A stretch of 64,000 nucleotides of DNA from Caprimulgus europaeus (taxonomy: Eukaryota; Chordata; Aves; Caprimulgiformes; Caprimulgidae). Each line of letters begins with the position of its first letter. The stretch's first letter is position 1. The notes under the pieces were generated by a model. That model ran no database searches. It saw nothing but the letters and a program-made list of their open reading frames with translations, and was not told the DNA's origin. This document shows positions 52,589-64,000 of this stretch, piece after piece. The stretch spans positions 10,339,554-10,403,553 of the forward strand of contig OU015529.1 of the NCBI GenBank assembly GCA_907165065.1, in the 5' to 3' direction. The translations under genes and the position numbers were made by a program.

Positions 52589-55500
52589 CTGTCAAGAGAA
52601 AAAGTTGATGGTGTTAGAGGAGTGCTGGGTACTCCTCACTTCAGCACGAGGCATGACATAGAGAAATCTGAGTATCCATGACTTCAACGTGGTCCTCAGA
52701 CTTTTCCAAGTCCCTTCTTGGTGTCACCTGTGCAGTTTTCCCACCCTCTTGCTTAAAACCTACTCACACATTTTCCCTGCTCTTGAGTTTCTTTAATCTT
52801 TTTGACCTGTCACGCTCCTGTATGAAGAAATAGCGATTCTTAATTTTTTTTCCCTTTTTATTTCATAATCTTGTGCTTCACCTCAAAGATGCAGGCAGAC
52901 TCCTCAGTGAGGGGCTGACAGAGCCCCCCATTTAATTAGCACAAGACCCAAATGCTTGCTGACCTGTAGGTCTTTTCCTTTCCCCTTCCTGTCCTTGCTT
53001 TCAGTTCTGCATTTTACTGCTCACTGCAAATACTCCAGATAAAAAGCCTTTGTAGTGCTAGAGTATTCCCTTCATCAGCAAGCATTAAGCTGACAAGCGA
53101 TCACCTGCATATTTTATATATATATATTTTAGAAGAGCTGATTAATTATCAATTCATCAGAGAGTGCTAATAAATGGAAACTGGATACTGGTGAATTAGG
53201 CTACTAAAATATTAAGCTATATAAATAATGGCAAAAAAAACCCAGATAAAGCCATTGACATTAACACTCTTGTGGGGGGAATAATCACGCAGATATCATG
53301 AGGTTTTCCCTGTCACATTCTTAGCTCTGGGGGAAAAAAAAATATATATATATTTTTCTTAACAACAATAAAAAAAAGGAACAGTGAATGAATGAAAGGA
53401 AAAAGCAGGCTGAACTGTAACTTACCCTTACAAGATCACAAAGAAAAAATTAAGCTGAAACAAGCGAACTGCTGGACCATTTACTGCGAGTAATCCAATT
53501 GCAAAAAACCCTATTCCCCATAGAGGATTTTCACTAAAATCCTACAACAGGGACATTTAACCAGATTAGGTACCAGCAAAGATAAAGAGGCTGGTATTAG
53601 ATGATGAATGGATTAGAGTCAGGTTTCATTTTAGAATGTGTCTTCATTTCCTTTTATTACTTTAAGTAAGGAACAACTTGCATTAACATCAAGTAAAAGG
53701 AATCACATTAAAATAAAGTAGTGATACCAAGGCGGCCCCCGATAGCGCCGCTGCCGTTCAGGGTCTGCCAGCACTCTCCTGCTCACCCCCCTGCCCAAGG
53801 ACGGCTCCGACCCCAACACTTGCTCCCCAGCACCCCCAAACACGTGCCCTTGCCATGCAGCTTTAGACAAGTTGTTATCTGATCGCGGTTCAAATGCTCC
53901 GAGCTTCCCTTAAAAACATCTCAAAAATAATTCAGTTATTCTTTGAGAATGAGTTTCTAGAGTAGGGGGAAGGAAGAGGGAAGACAGACTGAGAGCTACA
54001 AGGAAAAGAAGTGTCAGTCTTCCCCTGAATAAACAGGAAGTCCCTCCACCGTGCTTTGGTCAAGCTAAGCTTCAGCTGTGGCTCCTCCAGCCACCCCCAG
54101 CCCCTGCCGTACATAGCTATTCGACTCATCCCTTTGATAACCTGCAGAAAAAGTGTGCACCCAAAAGAAGCAAGCCAAAGAGCAGTTTATGCTTCCTACA
54201 GCATTTACTGCGTGCATTTCTTCTTGCAGCCCTTCCATGGAACAATTCCCCTCTAATGCTATGCTCGTGGTGCAGGAGAGTCCCACAGGAAGCAGTCACG
54301 ACACAGGACAGAGCACAGTTGTGACAGTCAACGCTATGAATTACAGCACATTGTGTTGGCTGGGTTGTAGGTCAGGTCTTCTGCCCCTTGTACAACCAAA
54401 GACAACTTTTGGCCACACAGAACCATAACGGTTCCACATCAGAGGAGCTATGGGGATTTAGCCACTTCATATGAAAAGGTGAAGGAGACACCCTAACCCA
54501 AAATCTGTTCTCTTCCAAGTGAACCAATCTATGCAGTCCAAAAGTAACTGAAAGGTTTGGCAAGGGCTTCATGTAACAAATCATGTTACTCACCATGCAA
54601 ACGAGCAGGCATCTACTCAACAACACATGTATGACATCAGATGTCAAATGACCACTTGTCATTTGGTTCACAATAAAACATCATTACCAATAAGAGGAAT
54701 TTTTGCTGGCCAAGAATTGTGTGACCTCTTGCTGCTAGGTGACCCACAGTGTGGCTGATAGAGTTGAGAGAGCACAGAGCTACAGCAGCTATCTTCACAC
54801 CCTTGCAAAAGACCCTCACCCAGATCCTGACAGACACTGAGAGTTGTTTTCTATGGAAAGCTTATTTTCATAGAAACTGGAACTGGTTAGTTAAAAACAT
54901 CAGTAAATGACAAAACAACATTAGAGGCTCAGACTTAAGCCGACAAATAAGAAACAACACGTGAGAGGACAGCTGGACTTACACGCCTGTATCACCAAAG
55001 CCAGATATACCATAGGGGGTTACATGTAAACTGTGGGAAACCACCACCCGCTGCTTTGATACACCAAGACCCCCCACAATATCTCCACAAAACAGCACAA
55101 GTGCTATATCATCATGTATTTTACTTAACACCTTTCAGAGAAAAATAAAAAGCAACAGGAAAAAAAAATCAACAAGCAAGAGTCTGAACGTTAGCCTGCA
55201 AAGTTCTCCTCGGGTAAGTCATTTTGATTTGGGTAGCTGTCCTGCAGTCAAACAAACAATTTAAATAAAGGCAGTGGATCTGAGCGCAGGACAGTTTTTG
55301 GGCACTCTGATGACACCGGGGCAGAGAAGTGGGGAGAATGTGCCAGGAGGAAAGGGGAAACTGTCATCTACCTGTTCAAAAACATGCTCTCCTGGACAGA
55401 GAAGTGTGATCCACTGCCTCTGCAAATCAGTCTGCATCTGTACCACTACCCTGGCCTAGGGCTGTATTCTGTTTTGCTCTGTTTAACACATTGGGAAAAG

Positions 55501-58445
55501 GGACTGTAACTCCGCTCACAATAGCACACACAGTTTGCAAGCCACGCTAATCACGCACAATATGCTAAATAAGCTTCTCTTTAAAAGCAGCCTTCCTGAA
55601 GTTAACTAAGCTTCCTTGGAAGAGAGAAAAAGAAAGGACTAGCTGGGAAAGAGCAGGATTAATCCCGCACATGCATCTTCCTTTGAAGTCAATGGGAGCT
55701 CTGCTCGAGTAACAAGTGTGGTCCTAACCCCATCCACTGGCAATGAAAGGTAAACCACAGAAGCCATCAACAGGAGACACCTATTAAATGACCTTAGCCA
55801 TCGCCCTGCAAAAGGCCCTTCTCCAATATACATTTGTGAGCACTTTATCGAGGGTAGTTTTAAGCTAAAAGCCAGTGTGAGATGCAGGAATTTCTCTGGC
55901 AACTTGAAGAACTCCATGTATGGCCATGTCAGGCACGGAAAGGAGCTGCACTGCTCCGCACAGATTAGCATCAGGGCACGCGGTAACAGGATGGGAACAA
56001 GTGGACATTTCTAGAGAGAAATCCCAGCATCTACAAAGTACCAAGTCATCTGCTGATAAATCACCCCTCGCCACTGAAAGCTGGGGTCTCATACACTGAG
56101 TTAGAGGGCACGGTAAAGAATTGCAAAAAAACAACAGAAGTTTGCTTTTCTTGATAACCCCTGCCTGAAGCAAACCAGAGGAAACTGTCCCCATAGGGAC
56201 TCAACTACTAAATCTGTCTATATGAATTTGAAATGCTTCTGGGAGTGCTTAAACACAGATGACTTTAAACAATAATGGAGCACTGGAATGAAAAAAAAAA
56301 AACAAAAAAAACAACAAACCTACAACAAATTTTAGTCTGATATATGTTTGAGAGGGATACCGAGATCCATTTAGTCTAAGTTCTGATAGGTGCCTTTAGG
56401 GAACAAAAAAAATACCTGAACTTCAGATTTAAACTGCAGGGGATTGTGTGTGTAAATTGCTGTGTATTAGTCTTTGTTGCATGGTAAGGACATTTCATTA
56501 ACAGGATGAAAGATGCTTCTATGCGCATACAGCCCAATTTAATACACCCCACTGATGAATACTCCCCATTTATTGAAGAAGTTAATACACGCTGTATAAA
56601 TCAATAGTTCCTAAGTCTCTGAAAGCAACATAAGACTTGCATGAGATGAAACATTGTATTGTTACTCACACAAAGAGAATCCAACCTTTAAATAGGAAGA
56701 GTTTGTTACTGTAATTTCTGTTTGCAAATTCATAGCTTGCTTGGCTTTGGTAATAAAAACATGGGATCAACCCAAAGTCAGAGGAAAACATGTCAGAGAG
56801 GACACAGAATTTGTCCTCACTGGGATAACGTGGTTTCAGTACAAGCAGGTTTGCAAAGAAACGCCACCCAGGCTGAAAACAAGCCATCATGCCACTGCAG
56901 CATTGCAATGCCCAAACCCCTTGGCCTCAGCACAGCCGCTCTGCTGGGTCCTCACCCTGTGTCCCCATCCAAGCAGCCAAGGGCATGGCAGGGGGCTGCT
57001 CCTGCCCCAGCACTGCCTGAAACTCTGGTTTTGGCCCGGGAGGGACCCCCTTCCCCGGCCCAGGGAGACCTTTTAAGTGTTCTTACAGCCCCAGGTCCTG
57101 CTTGCCAGGCAGGGAGGGGTGCTGCCCACACCTGGGAACACGGCAAGGGAGACACTGATGAGGCACTTGCACCCCGGACCCCCAGAGCCCCCTCCTCAAG
57201 GAGGAACGAGAGCTCGCCATTCACCTTAAAACCTATTAATCAACAGACACTGAAAACAAATGGAGCTAGAGCTCCGCCTGTCTTTTTTGTCATGTCCTCC
57301 TCTTCCCCATTGCTTTCCCTTTCTGCTGAAGAAAGATGGGCCTGAAAGTGCCTTTATGAGCCTAAGACAATAAAACAAAAGCAGCACAGAAGAGGGTTTG
57401 TCAGCCTTTTCCCCTCCTCCAGCGTGGATGCAGAAGGTTGACAGTGGTCTTGAATTAGCAGGCCCTCCTGGAAATGCTCCCTGGGCTTAGCAAAGGGTAC
57501 CATTCAATACCAGTTCACGTTAAAAAATAGGTTTATAACTTGCCTCCCTGTATTTTCCAGATGGTGCCATTGCAGTTATGCTGACTATGGCCAGTGAAAT
57601 GCTAACAGATGTTCCTGAGCTGCTCTGCACAGCTCCAAAGATGCTCATAAGGGGAGAGTTTGTTTTTTCTAAAGGTTGATCTCTCCTTGGTCCTGCCTAG
57701 GAATGACACCCCCTCTCCCAAATCAGAAAACTAATTTGCAAGAAAAGGCAAACCCCAAAATATTGCTGTAAATATTGGAACATTCTTCTGTTTCCAGACA
57801 GGGTCACCGAAGCCCAAAGCAGAGTGCCCATCAGTAAGCACCACTCCATCCCCGGGGATCACCCTCATCAGCAGCCGCTGTGGGTGGCATCCCAAACTTC
57901 AACAAGGAAACTGCAAACCCTTTGGGTTAATGGAGAAGCTAAGACCAACCAAACCCACCAGCTGTATGTAACTTGGTCCTCCCCTCCATCCCAAGCATAA
58001 AAATTCAATACCAGTGATGAAGCATTTCCTGAAAAAATCAAAGATTTAATTTTACTCATCTCTGTGTAGTTAGTGGAGTCATAGTTTATTTTTTAAAGGA
58101 TGCTTCCACACCTGACTAAGCATTTTCTCCTAAAAACTACTTCCCTTTGCTCCGTGATGGACGATACAGTGGCCTGAGCCCTTTCACAATTCAATGTAGC
58201 TGATTTCTGCCTAAGGTCCTGCCCTAAGCTAACTGCCCATTGTAGGGGGAGACAAGGCCTCCATTGATAATCACAACTCACCCTGCTAAAAAAAGGCTCA
58301 TTTTCTTCTTTCACAAAAATGATGACAGGAGCACTGACAACCATGTGCTGGGACAATACCCCTCCTAGACAGAGCTTGACCAAAAAAAAAAACCCCAAAA
58401 ACCAACTCCCTCCACTGCCCTCCCCTTAATTAATTAAAAAAAAAA

Positions 58446-58461
58446 GGGGGGGGGGGGGGGG
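58446..58461. repeat. G16 homopolymer
   Basis: Sixteen consecutive G occur on the plus strand after an A-rich stretch, in TCF7L2 intron 5. Such runs can form quadruplex structure and are error-prone in assembly. Confidence 0.8.
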
Positions 58462-61400
58462 AGCATGGGGAGAACATACTTGTGCATCCTTCTGCTTCTT
58501 CCCCCTCCCTCCCTGACCACTTCCCAGGCCAGTCAGTGCCTACCTGCTCCTGCAAGAACTGCCAGCTTTCAAAAAAAAAAGTGCTCTATTAGCAATCTCT
58601 CAGACAAAACAACAAAATCAGCTTCCTGGCTTTAAGTGTGCAGCAATTCATTCAAGAAAATAATAGTTTTCTTTTTGTTCCCCCCCTTTTAACTATGATG
58701 AAGTGCCCCCTGCATACTGGAGCACTAAGCCACCGTGCTTGACATTTTCGGCATCCTTCCTGCAAGGGAGCAGAGGTACTGAGGGGAGGGGGTGGGGAAG
58801 AGAGGATTTAAGATGTTCAGGAAATTTCCACTTAATTTCGCCAAAAGGCAATTATGTGAAATGATCTGGTGACAATTAGCATCCGCCAAATCCTCTAGCG
58901 TAAAAGGGAAAGAACTGGGGGTTTAGCTATCTAATTACTGCCTGTTAGTTCTTATGCAGGAGAATTAAAATCACTAGTAGAAAAACGTTAGCATTAAGTG
59001 TGCTCACACTTTGCTTTCAAAGCTGTTGTACACTGTAATGTTACTGCTAGAGTATTTAGGATGGTTTTTAGGGTTTTGAAGTAAAAAATAAACAAACAAA
59101 AAAAACTTGATGTTTTAAATACAAGTGCTGCATCCTTGGACCATGTGGTGTTACTCTTAGGTCAGGTCAGACCCTGACAAGCTCTTGTTTAGACACAGCT
59201 GTGTATTTTGAGATCCTTGAGCATCACTTGGAATTACATTGATGCCAGTTAGATTTTACCTCATTCATTTTCTTAATGCTTTATTGATAAAAGAGAAAGC
59301 ACCCTGCTCTGCTCCAGCCCATAGCCCAGAAACTGTGGCCTGTGTGCATCCAGCCAAGCCTTACACCAAATCTCAAAATTACAGATGATTTGATCAACAG
59401 GTGGATTTCCCCATACAAGGAGGACAAGGTAGTGCTCAGACTCTCGGAGTTTCAGGCACCGAGGTGCTCAGATCTACTTCTTCCATTACAAAAGGAGAGG
59501 CACAGTTTCTTCCCCAACTTAACAAATAATTTCTTTGCATACTTTAATTACTAGGCAGATATTATCTCTGTAGAGCAGGCAAGCCTTCGTTCGTATCTAA
59601 CAAGGCAAAAACCAGAAAGACTTGGCATACATCAGACTAAAAACCAAAAAAGACTCTTTTCTTTTAAGCAGTACCAGTACAAGGTGTGTTGGATACACAA
59701 CCCCTAAGCAAGGAGACTTAGGAGACCTTAGGAGACGGGAGACTGATGAAACCTGAGCAGGTCTTCAGGAAACAGTCCTGAAGGTAAAGGGGGTGGAGAA
59801 GGGAGAGATACAGAGCAATAACACAGGAACAAAATTTCAGAAAAGATGGGAATGGAGAAATGAATATAAGCAAAAGGGTGCTTATAATTGCCCTGATAGA
59901 TCTTACTTATGTGCTTTGAATGAATGCCTAGTAATGCAATTTTACTGTCTAGCATTCTCTAAAACACCACATTATAAACAGCTTAATTCTTGCATATAAA
60001 TCACGTATTTCAGCACTAGACAGACATACACTGCAGGAGGAATAGCTCCACTGATTTTCTTAGGGTATCTCTTGCTTCTGTGTACAGTAAAAACTCAACT
60101 GTGAGGCTGTTAAAAAACTGCAAGAAATTAAAAAAAAAATATATCATGCACGCCTATACCCACTTGTATTTGGCAATTTCAGTAATAACAGTATTAATAA
60201 AAAACTAACACGCACATACATGCCTTCATATACGATGCCAAGTTTTCAGTACAGCTTTCTAAAATACAGTATTCACAAATTATAACAGACTGTGCTCAAT
60301 ATCAATACAGAACATACCTAGCTAATGTATATTAAATAGCTTAACAATTAACAAAGCTCTAAAAAACATTTTCATTTTTAATGTGCTAAAAACAATACAC
60401 ACTGCCACAAAACAACTGAGTGATGAAATTAAGTCCAAATCAATTATTTCTTGAATAAATTCAACAAAATTTCCCTAAAATGTGATGTTACATGCACATC
60501 AGAACTGAAAACACCTTGCAAATATTTTGGAAGAAAAGAAACAGGCACAGTTATACAGCTCTGTCAGGCCTTTCGCCCCAAGTCTCAATAAAAAGAATTC
60601 CTCTAAAGGTAAAATGCTTACGAAATCTCACCACCAGACATGTAAAACCTGTGTATGCAACAACATGCAGTGAAAGAAAAAACACCTACATAGTTGTCCT
60701 TTTAGATTAATTCATTTTAGATTAATTCCACAGAATTTTATCCGTTGTTTTATACAAGAAAAGGCAAATAAATCAACTAAGCTACCCAGGCAAACATATC
60801 AGAGAGTACTGAAGTGACAGAAATCCTCCTCCTGGATCAAGTGGCTCTCAGCTTTCTTGGCAGAGTTAGAAAAGAAAACAGCAAAAAAACTCAAGATTCC
60901 CACAAAATTCTAGCGAAAATGCAATGCTTTCTGAAATTCTTAAAAATGTTTCTATTTTCTATGTATAATTATAGGCAAATACACAGAATTGGCTGAGGGA
61001 TAGTTTTACTTTCCGTAATATATATTAATAGGAGAAAAAAAGCCTCATGGACTTTTGATAACGAACATAGAGCCACTGTGTCAAAACACAGTATCTCTTA
61101 TTTATTAACATTCAGTATCTTTTTCCATATTCCTTTACCACTGGATGAAATAATTTTTATGTAGTGCCCCTAAAATTTTCATCTTTTCACATTACAGTTG
61201 AGCTTTCTGGAGAATTAAAAAAAATTTATCTGTCAACCAAACACAGGATCACAAGCACCCAATTAAAAACTACTACATACTATTTTAAATGATTTTTTTT
61301 TAAAATAAAAAAATCGAATTTTGTGTATGACAAGAGTTAAACCATTCCATCTCTAAAGCCCCTTAACTGACACGTATGTGCCCTGCTACAAACCAACTTT

Positions 61401-62139
61401 TTCTCCTTAAAAAAAACAACCCAAACATTTTTACCTTCATGGTTTCAGAGTTAAGGAAATATCGTACTGAACTGAAGAAAGCTTTGAAGTGGCCCCCTCT
61501 GCCCCAAAGGAGAAAAAGAAAAGAAAAGCTAGTGATGTCATGGTCACTGTGTGAATGTCTGACTGCGGATGTAACGCACAGCTAATACACGCGCACACGC
61601 TTCTCCCTCGCTGGTAACCATTGTTCAGCATCCAGAAATCAGCCCCTGAAACCTGCTGCACACCAAGCTCTCAAACAGCCCACCCCTGTCAAACACACCC
61701 CGATCCCACCCTGGATGCATGAGAAAAAAAATTTTTCCTCCCCTCACCTCCCCCCCTTCCCATAAACCAAACCCCAAAATCAGGCGGAGGGAAGGGCAAA
61801 GAGGAGGAGTGCAACAACTCTGCCCCGCTGCACCATTGTGTCGCGACAAAACAGCGCTCGCTCCTCGCCACTGCTGGAAAATTAAAGTGTCATCGAAAAG
61901 TCGCACTTCCCCCTACTAAAAAAGACGATTACCATAAAATAAATAAATAAAAACAATGTTACTAACAAAGGTCACAGCTGGAGATGCTTGCTTGATTTCT
62001 TCCCCCCCACTCCCCCCTTTTTTTTTGATTCCACACGGGAGGAAAGAAAAGGAGAAGGAGAGAGGGGGAGAGGGACAGAAGTCACACCAGAAGTTCAGCG
62101 GTCAAGACGGAAAGCGCGCACACAAAAAGTGCTACTCAC

Positions 62140-62262
62140 CCAGCAATTCAAATTGAGATGCCAGCAGCCGAACTGCTGGAAGAGAGAGAACCCAGAGGCA
62201 AGCGCTCCTCCTTTACCACTCAGATCTTCCATTCCCACTAAAATTGCATCCCTCGGGTACAT
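62140..62262 (-). CDS. TCF7L2: Candidate alternative first coding exon of TCF7L2 (N-terminally truncated isoform)
   Basis: Seen directly: on the minus strand an ATG at 62262-62260 opens 41 codons ending at a strong donor (CTGG|GTGAGT, GT at 62139-62138). The peptide starts MYPRDAILVGMEDLSGKGGA and ends HLNLNCW. It ends in phase 0, exactly what exon 6 needs (W-SNKVPVV). An in-frame TAG at 62316-62314 closes the frame upstream, so this ATG is the first in frame. A second ATG at codon 11 has a good context (G at -3, G at +4). The product would lack the beta-catenin-binding domain but keep the TLE region, HMG box and tails, so it should act as a dominant-negative repressor. Alternatively, a pyrimidine-rich AG at 62177-62176 could make the last 36 nt a phase 0/0 cassette exon. 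Chance cannot be excluded: a 41-codon open frame in the right phase is only mildly improbable. Confidence 0.55.
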
Positions 62263-62800
62263 AACAGCTTTGTCTTTCCTTCTCTTAACCTCAAAAACTT
62301 TTTTCTTTACTGTCTAGATGCCAATTGTGCTGGCTTTGTATTATTTTCCTTCCAGCTTTTCTCTCTCTTTTTCTTTCCCCGCTTCCCCCCCTTTCACTTA
62401 AAGTACTGAAAAAGCTGTCTTAAAAGATCAAGATGTCTCCAGTTTTTTGGCCTGGTGTTTTCTGAATACTCAAAATCCACTGTCATGTTGGCTGTGAGAA
62501 GTGTCTTATTTCTAAATTGTCAGCTGCAGTTATCAAAATTTAGAGAAGCCTCCTCTCTTTTCCGATATAGCACTTTATCATCATCCTTCCAGGGAGTGGG
62601 GAAAAGACTTCCCCCCCCCCTTACCCCCCCCACGCAGGTATGTCTGCTCGGAAGAGCTAAAAAGCAGTTACCTTGGAAATCAATGACAAAGCTACTACAG
62701 CCCAGGTTGCACAGGTATTACGAAGTGCAGCGAGGAAACGCCGGCCGGCCGTGAGGGAGCATGATCAGTTAAGTGTAGCAAGCAGTCACTTTATCTGCAA
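62263..62800 (-). promoter_or_regulatory. TCF7L2: Candidate internal (intron 5) promoter of TCF7L2
   Basis: This lies directly upstream, in gene orientation, of the candidate first exon. It contains G-rich blocks on the minus strand (62379-62391 and 62611-62631) and CpG clusters such as the CCGGCCGGCCG at 62741-62751. CpGs continue on the exon's other side, to about 61560 (CGCG near 61590, TCGCGA near 61843). No clear TATA box was seen. The position matches the intron-5 internal promoter reported to make dominant-negative Tcf7l2 in mouse. The assignment is inference. Confidence 0.35.
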
Positions 62801-64000
62801 GATTGTCAAATCCCTCAAAACAAATTTCTTAGGGGGAGAGCTGTAAGGAAAGTATATTTTCTTGTCATTGTAACACTGAGGTGACATTTGACAGACCTTC
62901 ACCATTAGCTCTGGTCTCTCCCCCCACCCCCCCCACCCCCTTTTCCTTCAGTATTTAATATTTCTGTAAATCTCTAAGCCCACTGTAAAAGGTAACCCAA
63001 GAGCTTTGAGACTGCTAACCCTGCAGTGCCCTGGCTATTGTATTCCCAAGCTGCTCCTAAGTTAGAATGAACAGGTGTACCCAGAGAGCATCGCTGAACC
63101 GAGCAAGGGTGAAGCCTTCTCCTCTGCACCTCGCTCTTGCCTATGAGCATCGCAAGACGCCCGCTTCCTAAATCTGAGCCAGGTTCCGAGGGCAAACTGC
63201 AGCATCTGAGTTTGCCAAGATTCAACCTCTCATCTCTTATTTATCCCTTTCCTGAAAGTTGCAAAGTAGTTACTCTGCAACAGGGGTAAAAGCCACAAGG
63301 GGTGGTTTAACGGGGAATAATTAGGAAACGGTGGCCACGTCCTTCCCCTCACTTTCTAAGTGAGTTTGTTCGTACTGATGGATGCTGCGCACAGGGAGAG
63401 CGATCGCCATGTGGGACGGATGCTGCTGCAGACAAGGCACTGAAGGAGACCCATCCCAAACACTTGTCACCCCTGCGCACACCTGGGTGGCTCATGGGAG
63501 GGAGTTCATCCCCCCTCGCCCCCCAAGAATGAAACAACAGGACTAAATAAATATAGGAAGAAATTAAAACTGTTTCAAACAGGGCGACTTTGAGCGGTTC
63601 CAGGCTTGCTTTTTAGGCGGCAGTTTAATCTGCGAAGGTTGCGGAATAAACAAAAAAAAACCCAAAATGCAAAGTGGCACCCAGGACCCGGGGGAAAAAA
63701 GAAAACCCAAACCAACTTTAGGGGCAGATGAAGGAAGCGGGGGGGGAAATCTGTGTGTTCGCTGTCCGCCTGAGCCCCGTCCCCGCTCTGCCTGCACTGC
63801 TCTGGCCTTCGCGTGCACAGTGTCAGCCAGCAACCTTTAAGGCCCTTAATACCAAAACAAAACCCCGCGATTTCCCTTTACACGGCCATAACAAAAGCAA
63901 CGAGGCTCCAGTTTGACAAGTAAAAAGCCCCAACAACACGGCAGCTAATTGCCTTCCCTCCCTCTATTCACAGCAGCCACCACACTCCAGCAGCCGCCTT

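Larger units (their letters stand above)
24425..64000 (-). other. TCF7L2: TCF7L2 transcription unit, 3' portion (partial gene)
   Basis: TCF7L2 binds Wnt response elements through an HMG box. It activates with beta-catenin and represses with Groucho/TLE and CtBP in the nucleus. Eleven exons on the minus strand translate to the TCF7L2 protein from [15 protein letters not shown] to QPLSLVTKSLE, with every junction in phase. TCF7L2 is preferred over LEF1, TCF7 or TCF7L1 because of the [13 protein letters not shown] segment, the optional exon 13, the C-clamp exons and the long tail with two CtBP motifs. The 5' exons (beta-catenin-binding domain) lie beyond position 64000. Exon numbers used here follow the 17-exon human scheme. 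The distance from exon 6 to the stop is about 26 kb, similar to human. Confidence 0.97.
52589..64000 (-). other. TCF7L2: TCF7L2 intron 5 (3' part)
   Basis: This span holds 11.4 kb of the large intron upstream of exon 6. I searched for the exon 5 sequence (YLQMKWPLLDVQ...AHIV) and exon 4 and found neither, as expected since human intron 5 is tens of kilobases. Notable contents are a TAATTA-bearing unique stretch at 53060-53420, a G16 run at 58446, and the CpG-bearing zone 61560-62760 with the candidate alternative first exon. The longest open frame (plus strand 56722-57345) lacks any protein signature. Confidence 0.85.

Noticed and set aside
56722..57345. Longest open frame in the window (207 codons, plus strand) inside intron 5
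   Set aside because: Low-complexity Pro/Ala/Ser composition and no domain, with overlapping frames on both strands and no promoter or splice context. GC-rich sequence explains its length.
52589..64000. TCF7L2 exons 4 and 5 (YLQMKWPLLDVQ... and LHFQSGSTHY...)
   Set aside because: Searched for on the minus strand and not found; they should lie beyond 64000.

Overview
This is vertebrate nuclear DNA. It holds the 3' half of TCF7L2 (TCF-4), the HMG-box transcription factor that carries Wnt/beta-catenin signals, on the minus strand. Eleven exons can be placed base by base by translating the minus strand and matching splice sites and codon phases; they correspond to human exons 6-15 and the last exon (17). 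The host is most likely a bird, or else another sauropsid. Introns are close to mammalian size but almost free of interspersed repeats, and the two recognisable repeats look like old CR1-type LINE fragments. The species cannot be named from this window.

Layout, low to high coordinates: 1-24424 is intergenic DNA downstream of the gene, with no coding exon that I can support. It holds microsatellites and two old LINE pieces. About 24425-26309 is a U-rich 3'UTR with two AATAAA signals. 26310-26742 is the last coding exon. 31775-34349 holds the alternative-splicing module: exon 15, exon 14, exon 13 and exon 12. 39098-40120 holds the two HMG-box exons. 40968-52588 holds the central regulatory exons 9, 8, 7 and 6. 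52589-64000 is the 3' part of the large intron 5. Exons 1-5, with the beta-catenin-binding N-terminus, lie beyond 64000.

The most interesting observation is in that intron. At 62140-62262 there is an ATG-initiated open frame of 41 codons on the minus strand. It is closed upstream by an in-frame stop, ends at a strong GTGAGT donor, and joins exon 6 in the correct phase. It lies in a CpG-containing stretch (about 61560-62760). It looks like an alternative first exon that would make an N-terminally truncated TCF7L2 unable to bind beta-catenin, that is, a built-in dominant-negative form. An internal intron-5 promoter with this role has been reported for mouse Tcf7l2. This particular exon and its peptide are my inference.

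The gene also shows several dense splicing switches: tandem donors adding or removing LVPQ, an optional 51-nt exon 13, two 73-nt near-duplicate exons (14 and 15) giving different C-clamps, and a last exon read in two frames (long tail with C-clamp and CtBP motifs, or a short tail). A 97-nt uninterrupted pyrimidine tract (in RNA) lies just upstream of exon 14 and may control its use.
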